A stretch of DNA of 64,000 bases. It comes from Scopulibacillus_A cellulosilyticus. Its GTDB lineage: Bacteria; Bacillota; Bacilli; Bacillales; Sporolactobacillaceae. Each line of letters starts with the position of its first letter. The stretch's first letter is position 1. This document shows, in pieces, positions 41,573 through 52,605 of this stretch. The notes beneath the pieces were generated by a model that was not told where the DNA came from, did no database searches, and saw only the letters and a list, made by a program, of their open reading frames with translations. A program made the translations under genes and the position numbers. The DNA lies in NCBI RefSeq assembly GCF_042665295.1, contig NZ_JBHTCO010000002.1, forward strand, positions 215,221 to 279,220, read 5' to 3'.

Positions 41573-41773
41573 TCAACATCGTGTTGCCGAGGCGCCGTAT
41601 TTATCATTTAAATAGTTTTTGAAAAATTCCTTTTCGGTTGGCGGTGTCACTTCTGGATGATGGGTTTTTAAATGTTCTACGTATGCTTCATAATCGGGTA
41701 AGTTAGAAACGCCTTTACCGATATTACGCAATATACACGCGCCTTTTTTAATGTTATTAAATAAATGACCCAT
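41573..41773 (-). CDS. YbdD/YjiX-family small protein
   Basis: The 66-aa protein contains the family pattern NLPDYEAYVEHLKTHHPE (residues 23-40) and ends in EKEFFKNYLNDKYG. YbdD/YjiX genes follow cstA/btsT-type transporter genes in many bacteria and are thought to assist them. Here the gene begins four bases after the cstA stop, with GAGGTG as ribosome site inside the cstA end. The mechanism is unknown. Confidence 0.88.
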   Translation of the reverse strand: MGHLFNNIKKGACILRNIGKGVSNLPDYEAYVEHLKTHHPEVTPPTEKEFFKNYLNDKYGASATRC

Positions 41774-41777
41774 AATG

Positions 41778-43877
41778 TTACACCTCATTAAGCTGGGTTT
41801 GGATAAACGGTTCCTCTGTTGTTATTATTTGTTTTTTGCTAATTAATACTTTATACCATATCCGTAATGCATCAATTAAAACCCCAATAATCAGAAGCAT
41901 GAACAAAGCTGTTAATACAGCATTCAATTCATTATTGAAAATCACCTGTTTGGCTGCTGATGCTGTTGGAATATTAGCCGGCAAGTGGCCGCTTTCAAGT
42001 GCTTGCTTAGTGACACTTGCCTGTTTTAAGAAACCGACGCTTGGCACTTTGGAAAAAATCTTTTGCCATCCGGCAGCAAATGTAACAAGCATTAACCAAA
42101 TTAATGGGATGACCGTCACCCAACAGAACTTAGCTTTGCCTTTTTTAATAATAACTGTCGTCGCGACAATTAAGGCGATCACCGAAAGCATCTGATTTGT
42201 GATACCGAATAATGGCCATAAGGTATTGATTCCCCCAAGCGGATCGGTTACGCCGACGACAAGGAAGTATCCCCAGCAAATTACAACAATCGCGCTCGTT
42301 ATTAACCCGGCAGGAAGCCAATCTGTCCGGCCAATGGGTTTCCATACATGTCCAAGCAAATCTTGGAGCATAAACCGTCCCACTCTTGTGCCCGCATCAA
42401 TGGTCGTTAAAATAAAGACCGCTTCGAACAATATAGCAAAATGATACCAAAAAGCCATTAATACATGTCCGCCGATGATTTTTGAGAAAATATGAGACAT
42501 ACCGACGGCCAGTGACGGTGCGCCGCCTGTCCGGGACAATATTGATTGTTCATCAACATTATGAGCGATTTGGCTGATGTCAGCCGCAGATACCGAAAAG
42601 CCCCACGACGAGATAGTTTGGGCAGCTGTATGAACATCGGTGCCAATTGCTGCTGCCGGTGAATTAATGGCAAAATAAATCCCTGGAGATAAAAGAGTAG
42701 CAGCTATCATAGCCATAATTGCTACAAAAGATTCTGTAAGCATACCGGCATACCCAATCATTGGCGCATGCGTTTCCCGGGCAATCATTTTCGGTGACGT
42801 TCCTGATGAAATCAAAGCGTGGAAGCCGGAAACTGCACCGCAAGCAATGGTAATAAATAAGAATGGGAAGAGGTTCCCTGAAAATACCGGTCCAGATCCA
42901 TCAACAAATTTAGTAAGCGCCGGCATTTGAATTTGCGGCAATACAATGATTATGCCAATGGCTAAGAGTCCAATGACGCCAACTTTGAGAAACGTACTTA
43001 AATAATCACGCGGTGCAAGCAAAAGCCATACAGGTAAAACAGATGCAAGAAAGCCATAAATAATCATCATAAATGCAATCGTTTTGCCGCTGAAAGTAAA
43101 TAATGGAGCCAGTGCAGAAGAATCAGCCACCCATTGTCCGCCAAAAAGGGCAAGAATTAATAAGACAAATCCGATAATCGATGCTTCTCCAACGCGGCCG
43201 GGACGAATAAATCGCATATAAATGCCCATAAACAAAGCAATTGGAATTGTCATAGCGATGGTGAACGTCCCCCATGGACTGCCTTTTAAGGCATTAACAA
43301 CAACCATAGCTAAAACAGCAATTAAAATAACCATAATTGCAAAAATTCCGATAAGCGCAAGAAAACCGCCGACTGGTCCGATTTCTTCTTTTGCAATTTC
43401 ACCCAGCGATTTTCCTTTACGTCTCATAGAAATGATAAGGATAACAAAATCTTGAACAGCTCCTCCAAGTACCGCGCCGGCAATAATCCATATTGTTCCG
43501 GGCAGATACCCCATTTGTGCCGCAAGCGTCGGTCCGACAAGCGGTCCGGCTCCGGCAATCGCCGCAAAATGATGGCCGTATAAGACCCATTTATTTGTTG
43601 GAACAAAGTCTTTCCCATCACTGTACCGCTCTGCAGGAGTGGCGTTATTCTTGTTAAGGCCAAAGACTTTATTAGAGATAAATCGGGAATAGAAACGATA
43701 GGCAAACGCATACGTACACAGTGAAGCGACAACAAACCATACTGCATTAATCTGTTCGTGACGGGATAAAGCAATAACGGATAAGCTGATGCCGCCGGCT
43801 AAAGCAACAATGATCCAAATGATGACTTTTAACCCCGTATTTCCTTTCTTTAAAGGTACATTTGGTTGTGTCTCCAA
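41778..43877 (-). CDS. cstA: CstA-family carbon-starvation (pyruvate/peptide) transporter
   Basis: The 699-aa protein has some 16-18 helices and the CstA family core: KWVLYGHHFAAIAGAGPLVGPTLAAQMGYLPG (positions 95-126 in pieces), the SSGTSPKMI motif and DAGTRVGRFMLQD. Relatives CstA and BtsT import pyruvate; older work proposed peptides. Length agrees with CstA. Expression on carbon exhaustion is known for the family. The upstream 290 bases hold no gene but must contain its promoter and that of addB. Confidence 0.93.
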   Translation of the reverse strand: METQPNVPLKKGNTGLKVIIWIIVALAGGISLSVIALSRHEQINAVWFVVASLCTYAFAYRFYSRFISNKVFGLNKNNATPAERYSDGKDFVPTNKWVLYGHHFAAIAGAGPLVGPTLAAQMGYLPGTIWIIAGAVLGGAVQDFVILIISMRRKGKSLGEIAKEEIGPVGGFLALIGIFAIMVILIAVLAMVVVNALKGSPWGTFTIAMTIPIALFMGIYMRFIRPGRVGEASIIGFVLLILALFGGQWVADSSALAPLFTFSGKTIAFMMIIYGFLASVLPVWLLLAPRDYLSTFLKVGVIGLLAIGIIIVLPQIQMPALTKFVDGSGPVFSGNLFPFLFITIACGAVSGFHALISSGTSPKMIARETHAPMIGYAGMLTESFVAIMAMIAATLLSPGIYFAINSPAAAIGTDVHTAAQTISSWGFSVSAADISQIAHNVDEQSILSRTGGAPSLAVGMSHIFSKIIGGHVLMAFWYHFAILFEAVFILTTIDAGTRVGRFMLQDLLGHVWKPIGRTDWLPAGLITSAIVVICWGYFLVVGVTDPLGGINTLWPLFGITNQMLSVIALIVATTVIIKKGKAKFCWVTVIPLIWLMLVTFAAGWQKIFSKVPSVGFLKQASVTKQALESGHLPANIPTASAAKQVIFNNELNAVLTALFMLLIIGVLIDALRIWYKVLISKKQIITTEEPFIQTQLNEV

Positions 43878-44043
43878 TTAGAATCCCCCTTTTTAATCAC
43901 ACTTTCTTAACTTAAATAGTTCATAATTTCTACAAAATTATACACATAAATATTGAAATTATCAATAAATATTCAACTTTTGAAAATTAATCACTTTATA
44001 GTTTAAGAGTTAAGTCGAAATGCGAATACACATTCTTATTTTG

Positions 44044-44052
44044 TGCTATAAT
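44044..44052 (+). promoter_or_regulatory. extended -10 promoter of addB-addA-sbcD-sbcC
   Basis: TGCTATAAT combines the TGN extension with TATAAT, about 118 bases before addB. No clear LexA box was seen in this leader. Confidence 0.5.
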
Positions 44053-44169
44053 GTTAACAACACTTTGGAAAGGTTCTTCATAGTTAGCAATTCCTGTGAC
44101 TGTTCCCGGCTTAAAAAAGATGAGATAATATAAGAATGATATTTTCACTGAACGGAGGTTTTACCAGGT

Positions 44170-47100
44170 ATGTCTTTACGATTTATACTCGGGCGGGCGG
44201 GTACCGGCAAAACGAAATATTGTTTCGAAGAAGTCAGAAATGTATTGCGTCAAACGCCTGACGGTCCGCCTCTTATATATATTGTTCCTGACCAAATGAC
44301 ATTTGAAACAGAATATGAAATAGCAAAAACGCCGGATCTCAAAGGCATGACCCGTTTTAATGTCTACAGTTTTTCACGATTAGCTTTGCGGGTGCTCCAG
44401 CAGGCAGGCGGGATAACGAGGTACCACTTAAATCGTTCGGGTATGATGATGGTAATACGCAAGATTATTGAACATCATAAAGACGAACTCCGTGTTTTTC
44501 AGAAGGCATCGGAGCAGAAAGGCTTTTATGATGTTTTACATACGACGATCACGGAATTTAAGCAGTATTGTTTGACGCCAGGAGATTTATATCGAAAGTA
44601 TGAAAGACTGGAAGAAGCGGCAGGAGAATCCGGTGAAAAACTTTTAAAAGATAAGCTCTATGATATGCAGTTTATTTATACTCAATTAGAAAATGCTTTA
44701 TTGAACAAATATGTTGATTCAGAGGATTATCTTAAGCTGTTTATTGAAAAGGCGGATCAAACAACATTTTTCCAAGATGCCGAAGTTTGGATAGATGGTT
44801 TTGATAGTTTTACGCCCCGCGAGATAGAGGCTCTCGTTATGCTTATGAAGCAAGCAAAACATGTGACTGTTACATTAACTGTTGATAGAGCTTATGATGA
44901 TATTCATCCTGGAGAGCTTTCATTATTTAGAAAGACTGCGCAAACTTACCGGCAAATCAGGCAATCGGCAACGGATCATTCAATTAATATCCAAGAACCT
45001 GTGCTTTTGAATGAATCGATAAGGTTTAATGAACCGGCACTTAACCACCTGGAAAAATACTATGAAAGGCGGCCCGCAGCAGAAGCATATTCCGGACAGG
45101 CTATATGTTTGTCTGAAGCTGTCAATCGCAGAGAGGAAATTGAACAGGCAGCCAGAGACGTGCTTCGTTTAGTCAGGGACGAGGGATTAAGGTATCGTGA
45201 TATAGCCGTGCTCGTTCGTGATTTATCTATATATCATGAATTAACTGAGACGATTTTTAAGGATTATCAGATCCCTGTTTTTATCGATCAGAAACGGCCG
45301 ATGAGACATCATTCATTAATCGAATTTATTCGTTCAGCGATAGATGTTATTCAGCAAAATTGGCGCTATGAGCCTGTTTTTCGCTGTATAAAAACCGATC
45401 TGATTTTTCCTTTTGATGCGGATCTTCACCAAATGAGGGAACAAATGGATGGACTGGAAAACTATTGTATATCCTACGGTATTTATGGCGGGGCATGGAA
45501 ACAAAATAAGCCGTGGCAGTATCGGCAATACCGCGGGTTAAGAGAAAAAGAAACGAAACAAACTGATGAGGAGCTGGATTACCAAAAGGAAATTAATAGG
45601 CTTCGGGAACTGATAAGGGAACCCCTATTAGAATTTGAATCTGACATGAAAGCCGCTAAGACTATTCTTGATAAGTGTACGGTTTTATATGAATTTCTTT
45701 TAGGTCTGTCTGTTCCGGAAAAAATTGAGCGTTTAAGAAATCAAGCTGAAGCAAGCGGCAGACTTGACGAAGCAAGAGAACATGACCAAGTATGGGGCGC
45801 TTTGATGGATTGTTTAGATCAATTTGTTGAGGCAGCCGGTTCTGAAGAAATGTCTTTAGAAATATTTGCTAAAGTATTGGACACTGGTCTGGATTCGCTT
45901 CACTTCTCTTTAGTGCCGCCTGCGCTTGACCAAGTTTTAGTAGGAAGCATTGACAGAACCCGTCTGTCTAATACAAAAGCGGTATTTATTCTGGGTGCCA
46001 ATGAAGGGATATTACCAGCTAAGCCTGATGAGGATCATGTGTTTTCTGATGAAGATCGCCAGTTGCTAGAAGACTATGGTATTCATCTGGCTGAAGGGAC
46101 ACGTTCACAAATTCTCGATGAAGAATTTCTGATATATCGCGCGATGACAAGTGCCAGCGACAAGTTATTTATTTCCTATCCGCTGGCGGCGGAGGACGGG
46201 CAATCCTTGATGGCGTCACCGCTTATTGGCAGATTGAAGTCAATTTTTCCTGATATTAACGTGAGGTTTATTCCTGCTGAACCGCATGAGGTCATTGAAG
46301 AAAAACAATTAAACTTTGTGACAACACCAGGCAAAACGATAGGCAGGCTCGCTTCACAAATTCGCCAGTGGGACAAAGGCTATCCAGTTGCTGATCTTTG
46401 GTGGGATGTATATAATTGGTATACAGAGAGCGATCAATGGTCAAGAAAAAGCAGAAATATACTCAGCAGCTTATTTTATCAAAATCAAGAAAGGCTTAAC
46501 CCGGATACTGCCAAATCACTATTTGGGACGACAATCCGGGCAAGTGTTTCGAGAATGGAGCTGTTTAATGCTTGTCCGTTTGCACAATTTGCATCTTATG
46601 GATTGCGCCTCAAAGAACGGGAAGTATACCGGTTGGAAGCGCCTGATATCGGAGAATTGTTCCACTCGGCTATTAAACTCATGACAGAAGCCTTAATGAA
46701 AGATAAAAGGTCATGGGCGGATGTCTCCGTAAGTGAATGTGAAGAGATGGCGTTTAACACTGTTAACCGGCTGGCGCCAAAATTGCAGCGTGAGATTCTA
46801 TTAAGCTCGCATCGCCATCAATATTTACAGCATAAGCTTGAGCAAGTCATTATCCGTGCGGCAAAAGTCATGAGGCAGCATGCTATGGTGAGCGGCTTTT
46901 CTCCGGTAGGATTGGAGCTTCCGTTTGGTCCAAAACAACCGATTCCGCCATTAACTTTTGAACTGCCAAACGGTTGCAGAATGGAACTGGCCGGAAGGAT
47001 TGACCGTGTCGACAAGGGTGAGGGAAACACAGGCATGTTGCTTAGAATTATTGATTATAAATCAAGCGCTAAGGATCTTAGTTTAACAGATATTTATTTT

Positions 47101-47679
47101 GGTTTAGCCTTACAAATGATTACCTATTTAGATGTTATCTTAACCTTCGCAAAGGATTGGCTAGGTGCTGAGGCAACGCCGGCGGGTGTCCTTTATTTTC
47201 ATGTGCATAATCCGATGCTTAATGAAACGAAGAAGCTGACTGAGAGTGATTTAGAATATGAATTGATGAAACAATTTAAAATGAGAGGGCTTATTTTAGC
47301 TGATGAAGAGGTCGCTAAATTAATGGATCAAAGCATGGCCTCTAAATCAGATATATTGCCTGTGTCTTTAAAGAAAGACGGCGGATTTATGAAATATTCA
47401 TCAGTTGCCGATGATGAGTCTTTTCAAACATTAAGGCGATATGTCCGGCAAGTCATTATTGCTGCCGGGACGAGCATTACGGAAGGAAATATTCGTATAT
47501 CTCCGTACAAACTCAAGGACAAAACCCCTTGCCAATACTGTTCATTTAAATCGGTTTGTCAGTTTGATCAATCACAAAATGATAACAATTACCGGCAGTT
47601 GAGAAAAGAAAATGATGAAGATATTTTAAGAAAAATGATAGCGGATGGAGGTGCGGATAGTGGAAATGCAAAAGAGTAA
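44170..47679 (+). CDS. addB: ATP-dependent helicase/nuclease subunit B AddB
   Basis: AddB partners AddA in processing double-strand breaks to Chi-marked 3' ends for RecA. The 1169-aa protein starts with a Walker A GRAGTGKT (residues 8-15). The C-terminal half has a RecB-type nuclease domain (IIDYKSSAKDLSL). A Fe-S cluster is clamped by the Cys in FNACPFAQF and by CQYCSFKSVC near the end, the set known from B. subtilis AddB (1166 aa). The ATG follows CGGAGG. It overlaps addA by 20 bases. Confidence 0.97.
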   Translation: MSLRFILGRAGTGKTKYCFEEVRNVLRQTPDGPPLIYIVPDQMTFETEYEIAKTPDLKGMTRFNVYSFSRLALRVLQQAGGITRYHLNRSGMMMVIRKIIEHHKDELRVFQKASEQKGFYDVLHTTITEFKQYCLTPGDLYRKYERLEEAAGESGEKLLKDKLYDMQFIYTQLENALLNKYVDSEDYLKLFIEKADQTTFFQDAEVWIDGFDSFTPREIEALVMLMKQAKHVTVTLTVDRAYDDIHPGELSLFRKTAQTYRQIRQSATDHSINIQEPVLLNESIRFNEPALNHLEKYYERRPAAEAYSGQAICLSEAVNRREEIEQAARDVLRLVRDEGLRYRDIAVLVRDLSIYHELTETIFKDYQIPVFIDQKRPMRHHSLIEFIRSAIDVIQQNWRYEPVFRCIKTDLIFPFDADLHQMREQMDGLENYCISYGIYGGAWKQNKPWQYRQYRGLREKETKQTDEELDYQKEINRLRELIREPLLEFESDMKAAKTILDKCTVLYEFLLGLSVPEKIERLRNQAEASGRLDEAREHDQVWGALMDCLDQFVEAAGSEEMSLEIFAKVLDTGLDSLHFSLVPPALDQVLVGSIDRTRLSNTKAVFILGANEGILPAKPDEDHVFSDEDRQLLEDYGIHLAEGTRSQILDEEFLIYRAMTSASDKLFISYPLAAEDGQSLMASPLIGRLKSIFPDINVRFIPAEPHEVIEEKQLNFVTTPGKTIGRLASQIRQWDKGYPVADLWWDVYNWYTESDQWSRKSRNILSSLFYQNQERLNPDTAKSLFGTTIRASVSRMELFNACPFAQFASYGLRLKEREVYRLEAPDIGELFHSAIKLMTEALMKDKRSWADVSVSECEEMAFNTVNRLAPKLQREILLSSHRHQYLQHKLEQVIIRAAKVMRQHAMVSGFSPVGLELPFGPKQPIPPLTFELPNGCRMELAGRIDRVDKGEGNTGMLLRIIDYKSSAKDLSLTDIYFGLALQMITYLDVILTFAKDWLGAEATPAGVLYFHVHNPMLNETKKLTESDLEYELMKQFKMRGLILADEEVAKLMDQSMASKSDILPVSLKKDGGFMKYSSVADDESFQTLRRYVRQVIIAAGTSITEGNIRISPYKLKDKTPCQYCSFKSVCQFDQSQNDNNYRQLRKENDEDILRKMIADGGADSGNAKE

Positions 47680-50600
47680 GCCGGCAAATAGCCAGTGGAC
47701 CGATGAACAATGGCAGGCGATTACAGAAAAAGGAAAAGATATATTAGTAGCGGCAGCGGCGGGTTCCGGTAAGACAGCCGTTCTTGTTGAAAGGATTATA
47801 AGTAAAATTACTGATCCAGATCACCCAATCGATGTTGACCGCTTATTAATTGTTACCTTTACTAATGCGGCAGCTGCTGAAATGAGGTCCAGAATTGGGA
47901 AAGCTTTGGAAAAAGCATTGAGTGAAAATCCTGGTTCGTTATTTTTAAGGAGACAACTATCCCTGTTAAATAAAGCTTCTATTATGACCTGTCATGCTTT
48001 TTGTTTATCAGTTGTTAAACGCTACTATTATCTGCTTGACCTTGATCCGTCATTTAGAATTATTGATACAACTGAAGGTGAATTGCTCCGGGAAGAGGTT
48101 ATGGAGGATTTGTTTGAGGATTTTTACAGCTCAGAGGATAATCAGTTATTCTATGGACTGGTTGATCGTTATTCAAATGACCGAAATGATATATATTTAC
48201 AAAATTTAATCCAAAAAATTTACGATTTTTCCGGAAGCCATTCATGGCCTGAGCAATGGTTAGATGACATATCCCAAGCTTATCATGTTGAAGATTTGAC
48301 AAGCATTGACGAACTTAAGTGGACTGAAGGGGTTAAAGCGGCCCTTAAGCAACAATTAATGAGTTTATTAAGTATTTTAAAACAGGCTGAAACGCTCGCA
48401 AATGAACCCGGCGGACCGGTGCCTTATTTAGATAATATTGAACAAGATAAAGCAATGATTGAAAAGTTAATCTATACGTGTGATCAAACTTGGGAGGATT
48501 GTTATCAGGCATTTTCTAATATAAAATTTACAAAATTAAAGGCCGTTAAGGGCGATGATTATATAGAAGCTTTGAAGAAACAAGTAAAAGATTTAAGAGA
48601 TTCAGTGAAAAAGCAAGTAACCAAAATTCAAGACGAATGGTTTAAGCGTACTCCGGATTCCTATTTACAAGATCTAAAAGAAATGGCGCCTTATGTTGAT
48701 CAGCTGATTGATTTAGTTAAAGAGTTTTCAATACGATACCGGAAAGCAAAATTAGAAAAAGGCGTTGTTGATTTTTCTGATCTGGAGCATTATTGTCTGG
48801 ATATTCTTCGGGATCGTGCCGCGGTTCCAGGTCAAGAATTGCCTTCTTCAGTAGCTGAACAATACCGCGCGCAATTTGAAGAAGTCTTAGTTGATGAATA
48901 TCAAGATACAAACCTTGTGCAGGAAACGATTCTCCAGCTTGTCAGCCGTGATCAGGCGCTTGGCGGAAACTTGTTTATGGTTGGTGATGTCAAACAGAGT
49001 ATTTATCGGTTCCGGTTAGCGGAGCCCGGCTTGTTTCTAACCAAATATAAGCAATTTGGACACGTTGATAGTGAAACAGGCTGTAAGATTGACTTGGCCA
49101 AAAACTTCAGAAGCCGGCAAGAGATAATTGATGGAACGAACTATCTCTTTAAGCAAATTATGGACGAAGAAGTTGGTGAAATTGACTATGATGAACAAGC
49201 CGAACTCAAGCTTGGTGCATCTTATCCTGAAGCATCGCATCCAGCTGAACTATTGATCATTAACCGGAAAAATAATAATGCAGATGAGGAAACTGATGAA
49301 GCTGAGGATTTTCAAGCGGCTGAACTGGAGGCCCATCAAATTGCAAAGAAAATAAAAGAATTAATAGGAACAAATCCGGATGAAGCTTTTCAAGTTTTCG
49401 ATAAGGATTTAAAGCGTAACCGGCCGATACAATATCGTGATATTGTCATTTTACTCCGCGCTGCACAAAGCTTAGCACCGACAATGATTGATATTTTAAA
49501 GCAACAAGGCATTCCTGCCCATGCTGAATTATCAACAGGTTACTTCGATGCTGTTGAGGTTTCCGTGATGATGTCTCTGTTGAATGTCATTGATAATCCG
49601 TATCAGGACATTCCTTTGGCTGCTGTCCTTAGGTCACCTATTGTCGGCCTTTCCGGTAACGATCTTGCACAAATTCGTCTCAAACAAGATAAGGTACCAT
49701 TTTATGAAGCATTAAAGGCTTATATAAGCGACAATAATAATTCTTTGGCAAATAAGCTTATATACTTCACAGAACAGTTACAGTCATGGCGAAGCCGGGC
49801 GCGTTCCGGCGCATTAGCGGATCTTATTTGGCAAATTTATCGTGAGACGGGTTACTATGATTATGTTGTTGGACTGGCAGGCGGCAATCAAAGACAAGCC
49901 AATCTGAAAGCTTTGTATGACCGTGCCCGCCAGTACGAAAAAACATCGTTCCGCGGTTTATTTAGATTTCTAAGGTTTATCGAACGAATGCGGGATCGCG
50001 GCAGTGATTTGGGGGCGGCAAGAGCACTTAGCGAACAGGAAGATGTCGTCCGGATTATGACGATTCATAAAAGTAAGGGTCTGGAGTACCCCGTTGTTTT
50101 TGTCGGCGGTTTAAATAAACAATTTAATCAAATGGACCTTCGTCAAAAGGCGCTGCTCCATAAAGGATTAGGCTTTGGAACGAGAAATATTGATCCGGAG
50201 AAAAGAATCAGTTTGCCAACCATGCCGTTTTTAGCAATTAAACAAAAAATGGCAGAAGAAATGTTAGCTGAAGAAATGCGTGTGCTGTATGTTGCTTTAA
50301 CACGGGCGAAAGAAAAACTTTACCTTATTGGTACAATCAATGATGCCGAAAAAACGATCAAAAAGTGGGCGGCGTATGTTCAGAAAAAATCATGGCTTTT
50401 ACCGGCATTTGACCGAAGTAAAGGAAAAACGTTTCTTGATTGGATCGGCCCGGCTGTTATTCGCCATTGCCAAGCAGATACGCTGCATGAAATCGCCGGG
50501 GAACAACCTGATAAAACAACTGTTTCTCTTGACAGCTCATCATGGGTAACTAAAGTAGTACCATCAAACGAATTGTTGCCGGAAGAAAACCCTTCTGAAG

Positions 50601-51406
50601 AAAAGGATAAGAAATGGCTGCAAATCAAGCAATGGCAGCCAGTTCAAACAAACGGGGAATATATTGATAAAATTAGTCGCCGGTTGACTTGGAATTATTC
50701 TTACAATAAAGCGACAAGCTTTATGGCCAAACAAACAGTGACGGAAATTAAAAGGCAGCAGGATTATTTTAATGATGGATTCGACGAAGCAATGATAAGG
50801 CAATTCCGGCAGCCGATCGGCGACCGCCCGCGTTTTTTGCAAAAAGGGCAGCTATCGGCAACAGAAAAGGGAACGGCTATGCATATGATGATGCAGCATG
50901 TCGATATTTCCCGAGAAATATCAATCGATTCATTAAAAGAACAAGGGGCAGCTTGTCTTGCCAATGAATTGATGACGCCTGAACAAGAAAACAGCTTAGA
51001 CTATGAAGCAATATTAGCATTTTTTAAATCTTCGATAGGGCAGCGGATGATAAACGCTCCGAGAGTAGTCAGAGAATGTCCATTTAGTTTAGTTCTTGAC
51101 AGCAATGAAACGTACCCAGATTGGCAAAATGATGATAATGAAAAAATTCTCGTTCAAGGCGTTATTGACTGTTTGATTGAAGATCATGACGGCCTTGCCC
51201 TTATTGATTATAAAACGGATCAGGTAGCCGAGCGTTATCCCTCGATAGAAGAGGCGGAAAAGCAGATGATACTTCGATACGAAAAACAGATGGTACTTTA
51301 TAAAACGGCAATTGAAAGGATTTGGAAACGAAAGGTACAAACGGTCGGTTTATGGTCATTTGATATCGGACGGTTTATTGAAATAAGGAAGGAGGAGAAA
51401 GTGTGA
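47660..51406 (+). CDS. addA: ATP-dependent helicase/nuclease subunit A AddA
   Basis: AddA is the UvrD-type helicase and second nuclease of the AddAB complex. The 1248-aa protein has Walker A GSGKT (35-39), the DEYQDTN Walker B, the RIMTIHKSKGLEYPVVF motif, VALTRAKEKLYL and a C-terminal RecB nuclease motif GVIDCLIEDHDGLALIDYKTD (shown in pieces: GVIDCLI and LIDYKTD). GTG 47660 lies six bases after GGAGGTG and is my start; ATG 47645 is without a site. It overlaps addB at the front and sbcD at the end (GTGTGA). Confidence 0.97.
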   Translation: MEMQKSKPANSQWTDEQWQAITEKGKDILVAAAAGSGKTAVLVERIISKITDPDHPIDVDRLLIVTFTNAAAAEMRSRIGKALEKALSENPGSLFLRRQLSLLNKASIMTCHAFCLSVVKRYYYLLDLDPSFRIIDTTEGELLREEVMEDLFEDFYSSEDNQLFYGLVDRYSNDRNDIYLQNLIQKIYDFSGSHSWPEQWLDDISQAYHVEDLTSIDELKWTEGVKAALKQQLMSLLSILKQAETLANEPGGPVPYLDNIEQDKAMIEKLIYTCDQTWEDCYQAFSNIKFTKLKAVKGDDYIEALKKQVKDLRDSVKKQVTKIQDEWFKRTPDSYLQDLKEMAPYVDQLIDLVKEFSIRYRKAKLEKGVVDFSDLEHYCLDILRDRAAVPGQELPSSVAEQYRAQFEEVLVDEYQDTNLVQETILQLVSRDQALGGNLFMVGDVKQSIYRFRLAEPGLFLTKYKQFGHVDSETGCKIDLAKNFRSRQEIIDGTNYLFKQIMDEEVGEIDYDEQAELKLGASYPEASHPAELLIINRKNNNADEETDEAEDFQAAELEAHQIAKKIKELIGTNPDEAFQVFDKDLKRNRPIQYRDIVILLRAAQSLAPTMIDILKQQGIPAHAELSTGYFDAVEVSVMMSLLNVIDNPYQDIPLAAVLRSPIVGLSGNDLAQIRLKQDKVPFYEALKAYISDNNNSLANKLIYFTEQLQSWRSRARSGALADLIWQIYRETGYYDYVVGLAGGNQRQANLKALYDRARQYEKTSFRGLFRFLRFIERMRDRGSDLGAARALSEQEDVVRIMTIHKSKGLEYPVVFVGGLNKQFNQMDLRQKALLHKGLGFGTRNIDPEKRISLPTMPFLAIKQKMAEEMLAEEMRVLYVALTRAKEKLYLIGTINDAEKTIKKWAAYVQKKSWLLPAFDRSKGKTFLDWIGPAVIRHCQADTLHEIAGEQPDKTTVSLDSSSWVTKVVPSNELLPEENPSEEKDKKWLQIKQWQPVQTNGEYIDKISRRLTWNYSYNKATSFMAKQTVTEIKRQQDYFNDGFDEAMIRQFRQPIGDRPRFLQKGQLSATEKGTAMHMMMQHVDISREISIDSLKEQGAACLANELMTPEQENSLDYEAILAFFKSSIGQRMINAPRVVRECPFSLVLDSNETYPDWQNDDNEKILVQGVIDCLIEDHDGLALIDYKTDQVAERYPSIEEAEKQMILRYEKQMVLYKTAIERIWKRKVQTVGLWSFDIGRFIEIRKEEKV

Positions 51407-52605
51407 GATTACTGCATACAGCAGATTGGCATTTGGGCAGAACTTTAGAAGGACGGTCCCGTCATTCTGAGCAAGAAGCTGTTATGGACGAAATATGCCA
51501 GATTGCCGAAGAAGAGCATATTGATGCGGTTATTATGGCGGGGGATGCTTTTGATACGGTTAACCCGCCGGCGGCCTCAGAAACTTTATTTTATGAAACG
51601 GTTCACCGCTTATCAAATAATGGTCATCGGCCGATCGTCGTTATCTCCGGCAACCATGACAACCCGGAACGATTACAGGCATCTGCACCGATTGCAAATG
51701 TTCAGGCAATCACTTTGATTGGCAAACCGATTGCACAACCATTGCGCATCCCTGTCCCCGCAGCCGGTTCTGACATGATTGTCAGTGCAGTTCCTTATCC
51801 GTCAGAATCCAGATTAAATGAAGTTCTGAGTGTAATGAATGAGGAAAAAGATATACAATTGGCTTACGAACAACGTCTGGCGAGAGTTTTTTCAGAGCAT
51901 GCCAAGTCTTTTAGAAAAGACACTGTTAATATTATGATGAGTCACCTGTTTATTGCCGGCAGCAGGGAATCGGATTCAGAGCGGCCTATTCAAGTAGGCG
52001 GCGCTTATACCGTTTCACCGCAATCTTTGCCGAAAGAAGCTCAATATATTGCGCTTGGACACTTGCATCGGCCGCAAACGATTCACCAAGCATCTGCACC
52101 AACAAGGTATTCCGGTTCACCGCTCGCTTACAGTTTTTCAGAAGCTAACCAGCCTAAGTCGGTAACCGTTATTGATGTAGAGCCCAGCAAAACGGCTTCT
52201 GTAAAAGAGATTTATTTATCTGCGGGGAGGCCGCTTGTTAAATGGCAGGCGAAGCACGGTTTGAATGAAGTCCATCAATGGCTTGAAGAGGGCAGGGATT
52301 CTCATGCATGGATAGACCTGGAGATTCATTTAAACGGATCATTATCTATTCAAGAAATTCAACAGCTGAGAAAGCAGCATCAAGGGATTATTCATATTAA
52401 GCCTGTTTATCAATTAGAAGAAGAAAAGACAAAAAAACAAGTTGCAGATATGCCGATAGATGAATTATTTACCCGCTTTTACGAGCAGCAAACAAACGGT
52501 GCTCAGCCGGAAGATGACCTTATTAAGCTGTTTTTAAATTTAATCAATGAAGATGACAATAAAGATACTGTGGAACAGGAGGCGGCTCTTCATGCGTCCT
52601 ATTAA
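51403..52605 (+). CDS. sbcD: nuclease SbcCD subunit D (SbcD/Mre11)
   Basis: SbcD is the nuclease half of the SbcCD complex, which opens hairpins and removes protein blocks from DNA ends. The 400-aa protein has the calcineurin-like phosphoesterase motifs ADWHLG (residues 7-12), GDAFD, GNHDNPER, SHLF and GHLHRPQ, all in order. The start GTG overlaps the addA stop, so translation is coupled. It overlaps sbcC by 14 bases. Confidence 0.95.
   Translation: MRLLHTADWHLGRTLEGRSRHSEQEAVMDEICQIAEEEHIDAVIMAGDAFDTVNPPAASETLFYETVHRLSNNGHRPIVVISGNHDNPERLQASAPIANVQAITLIGKPIAQPLRIPVPAAGSDMIVSAVPYPSESRLNEVLSVMNEEKDIQLAYEQRLARVFSEHAKSFRKDTVNIMMSHLFIAGSRESDSERPIQVGGAYTVSPQSLPKEAQYIALGHLHRPQTIHQASAPTRYSGSPLAYSFSEANQPKSVTVIDVEPSKTASVKEIYLSAGRPLVKWQAKHGLNEVHQWLEEGRDSHAWIDLEIHLNGSLSIQEIQQLRKQHQGIIHIKPVYQLEEEKTKKQVADMPIDELFTRFYEQQTNGAQPEDDLIKLFLNLINEDDNKDTVEQEAALHASY

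Noticed and set aside
41413..41622. Possible small gene with an ATG after AAAGGGG
   Set aside because: The ATG at 41472 is only one or two bases from the site, and the frame runs through two terminator-like hairpins and into the converging ybdD gene.
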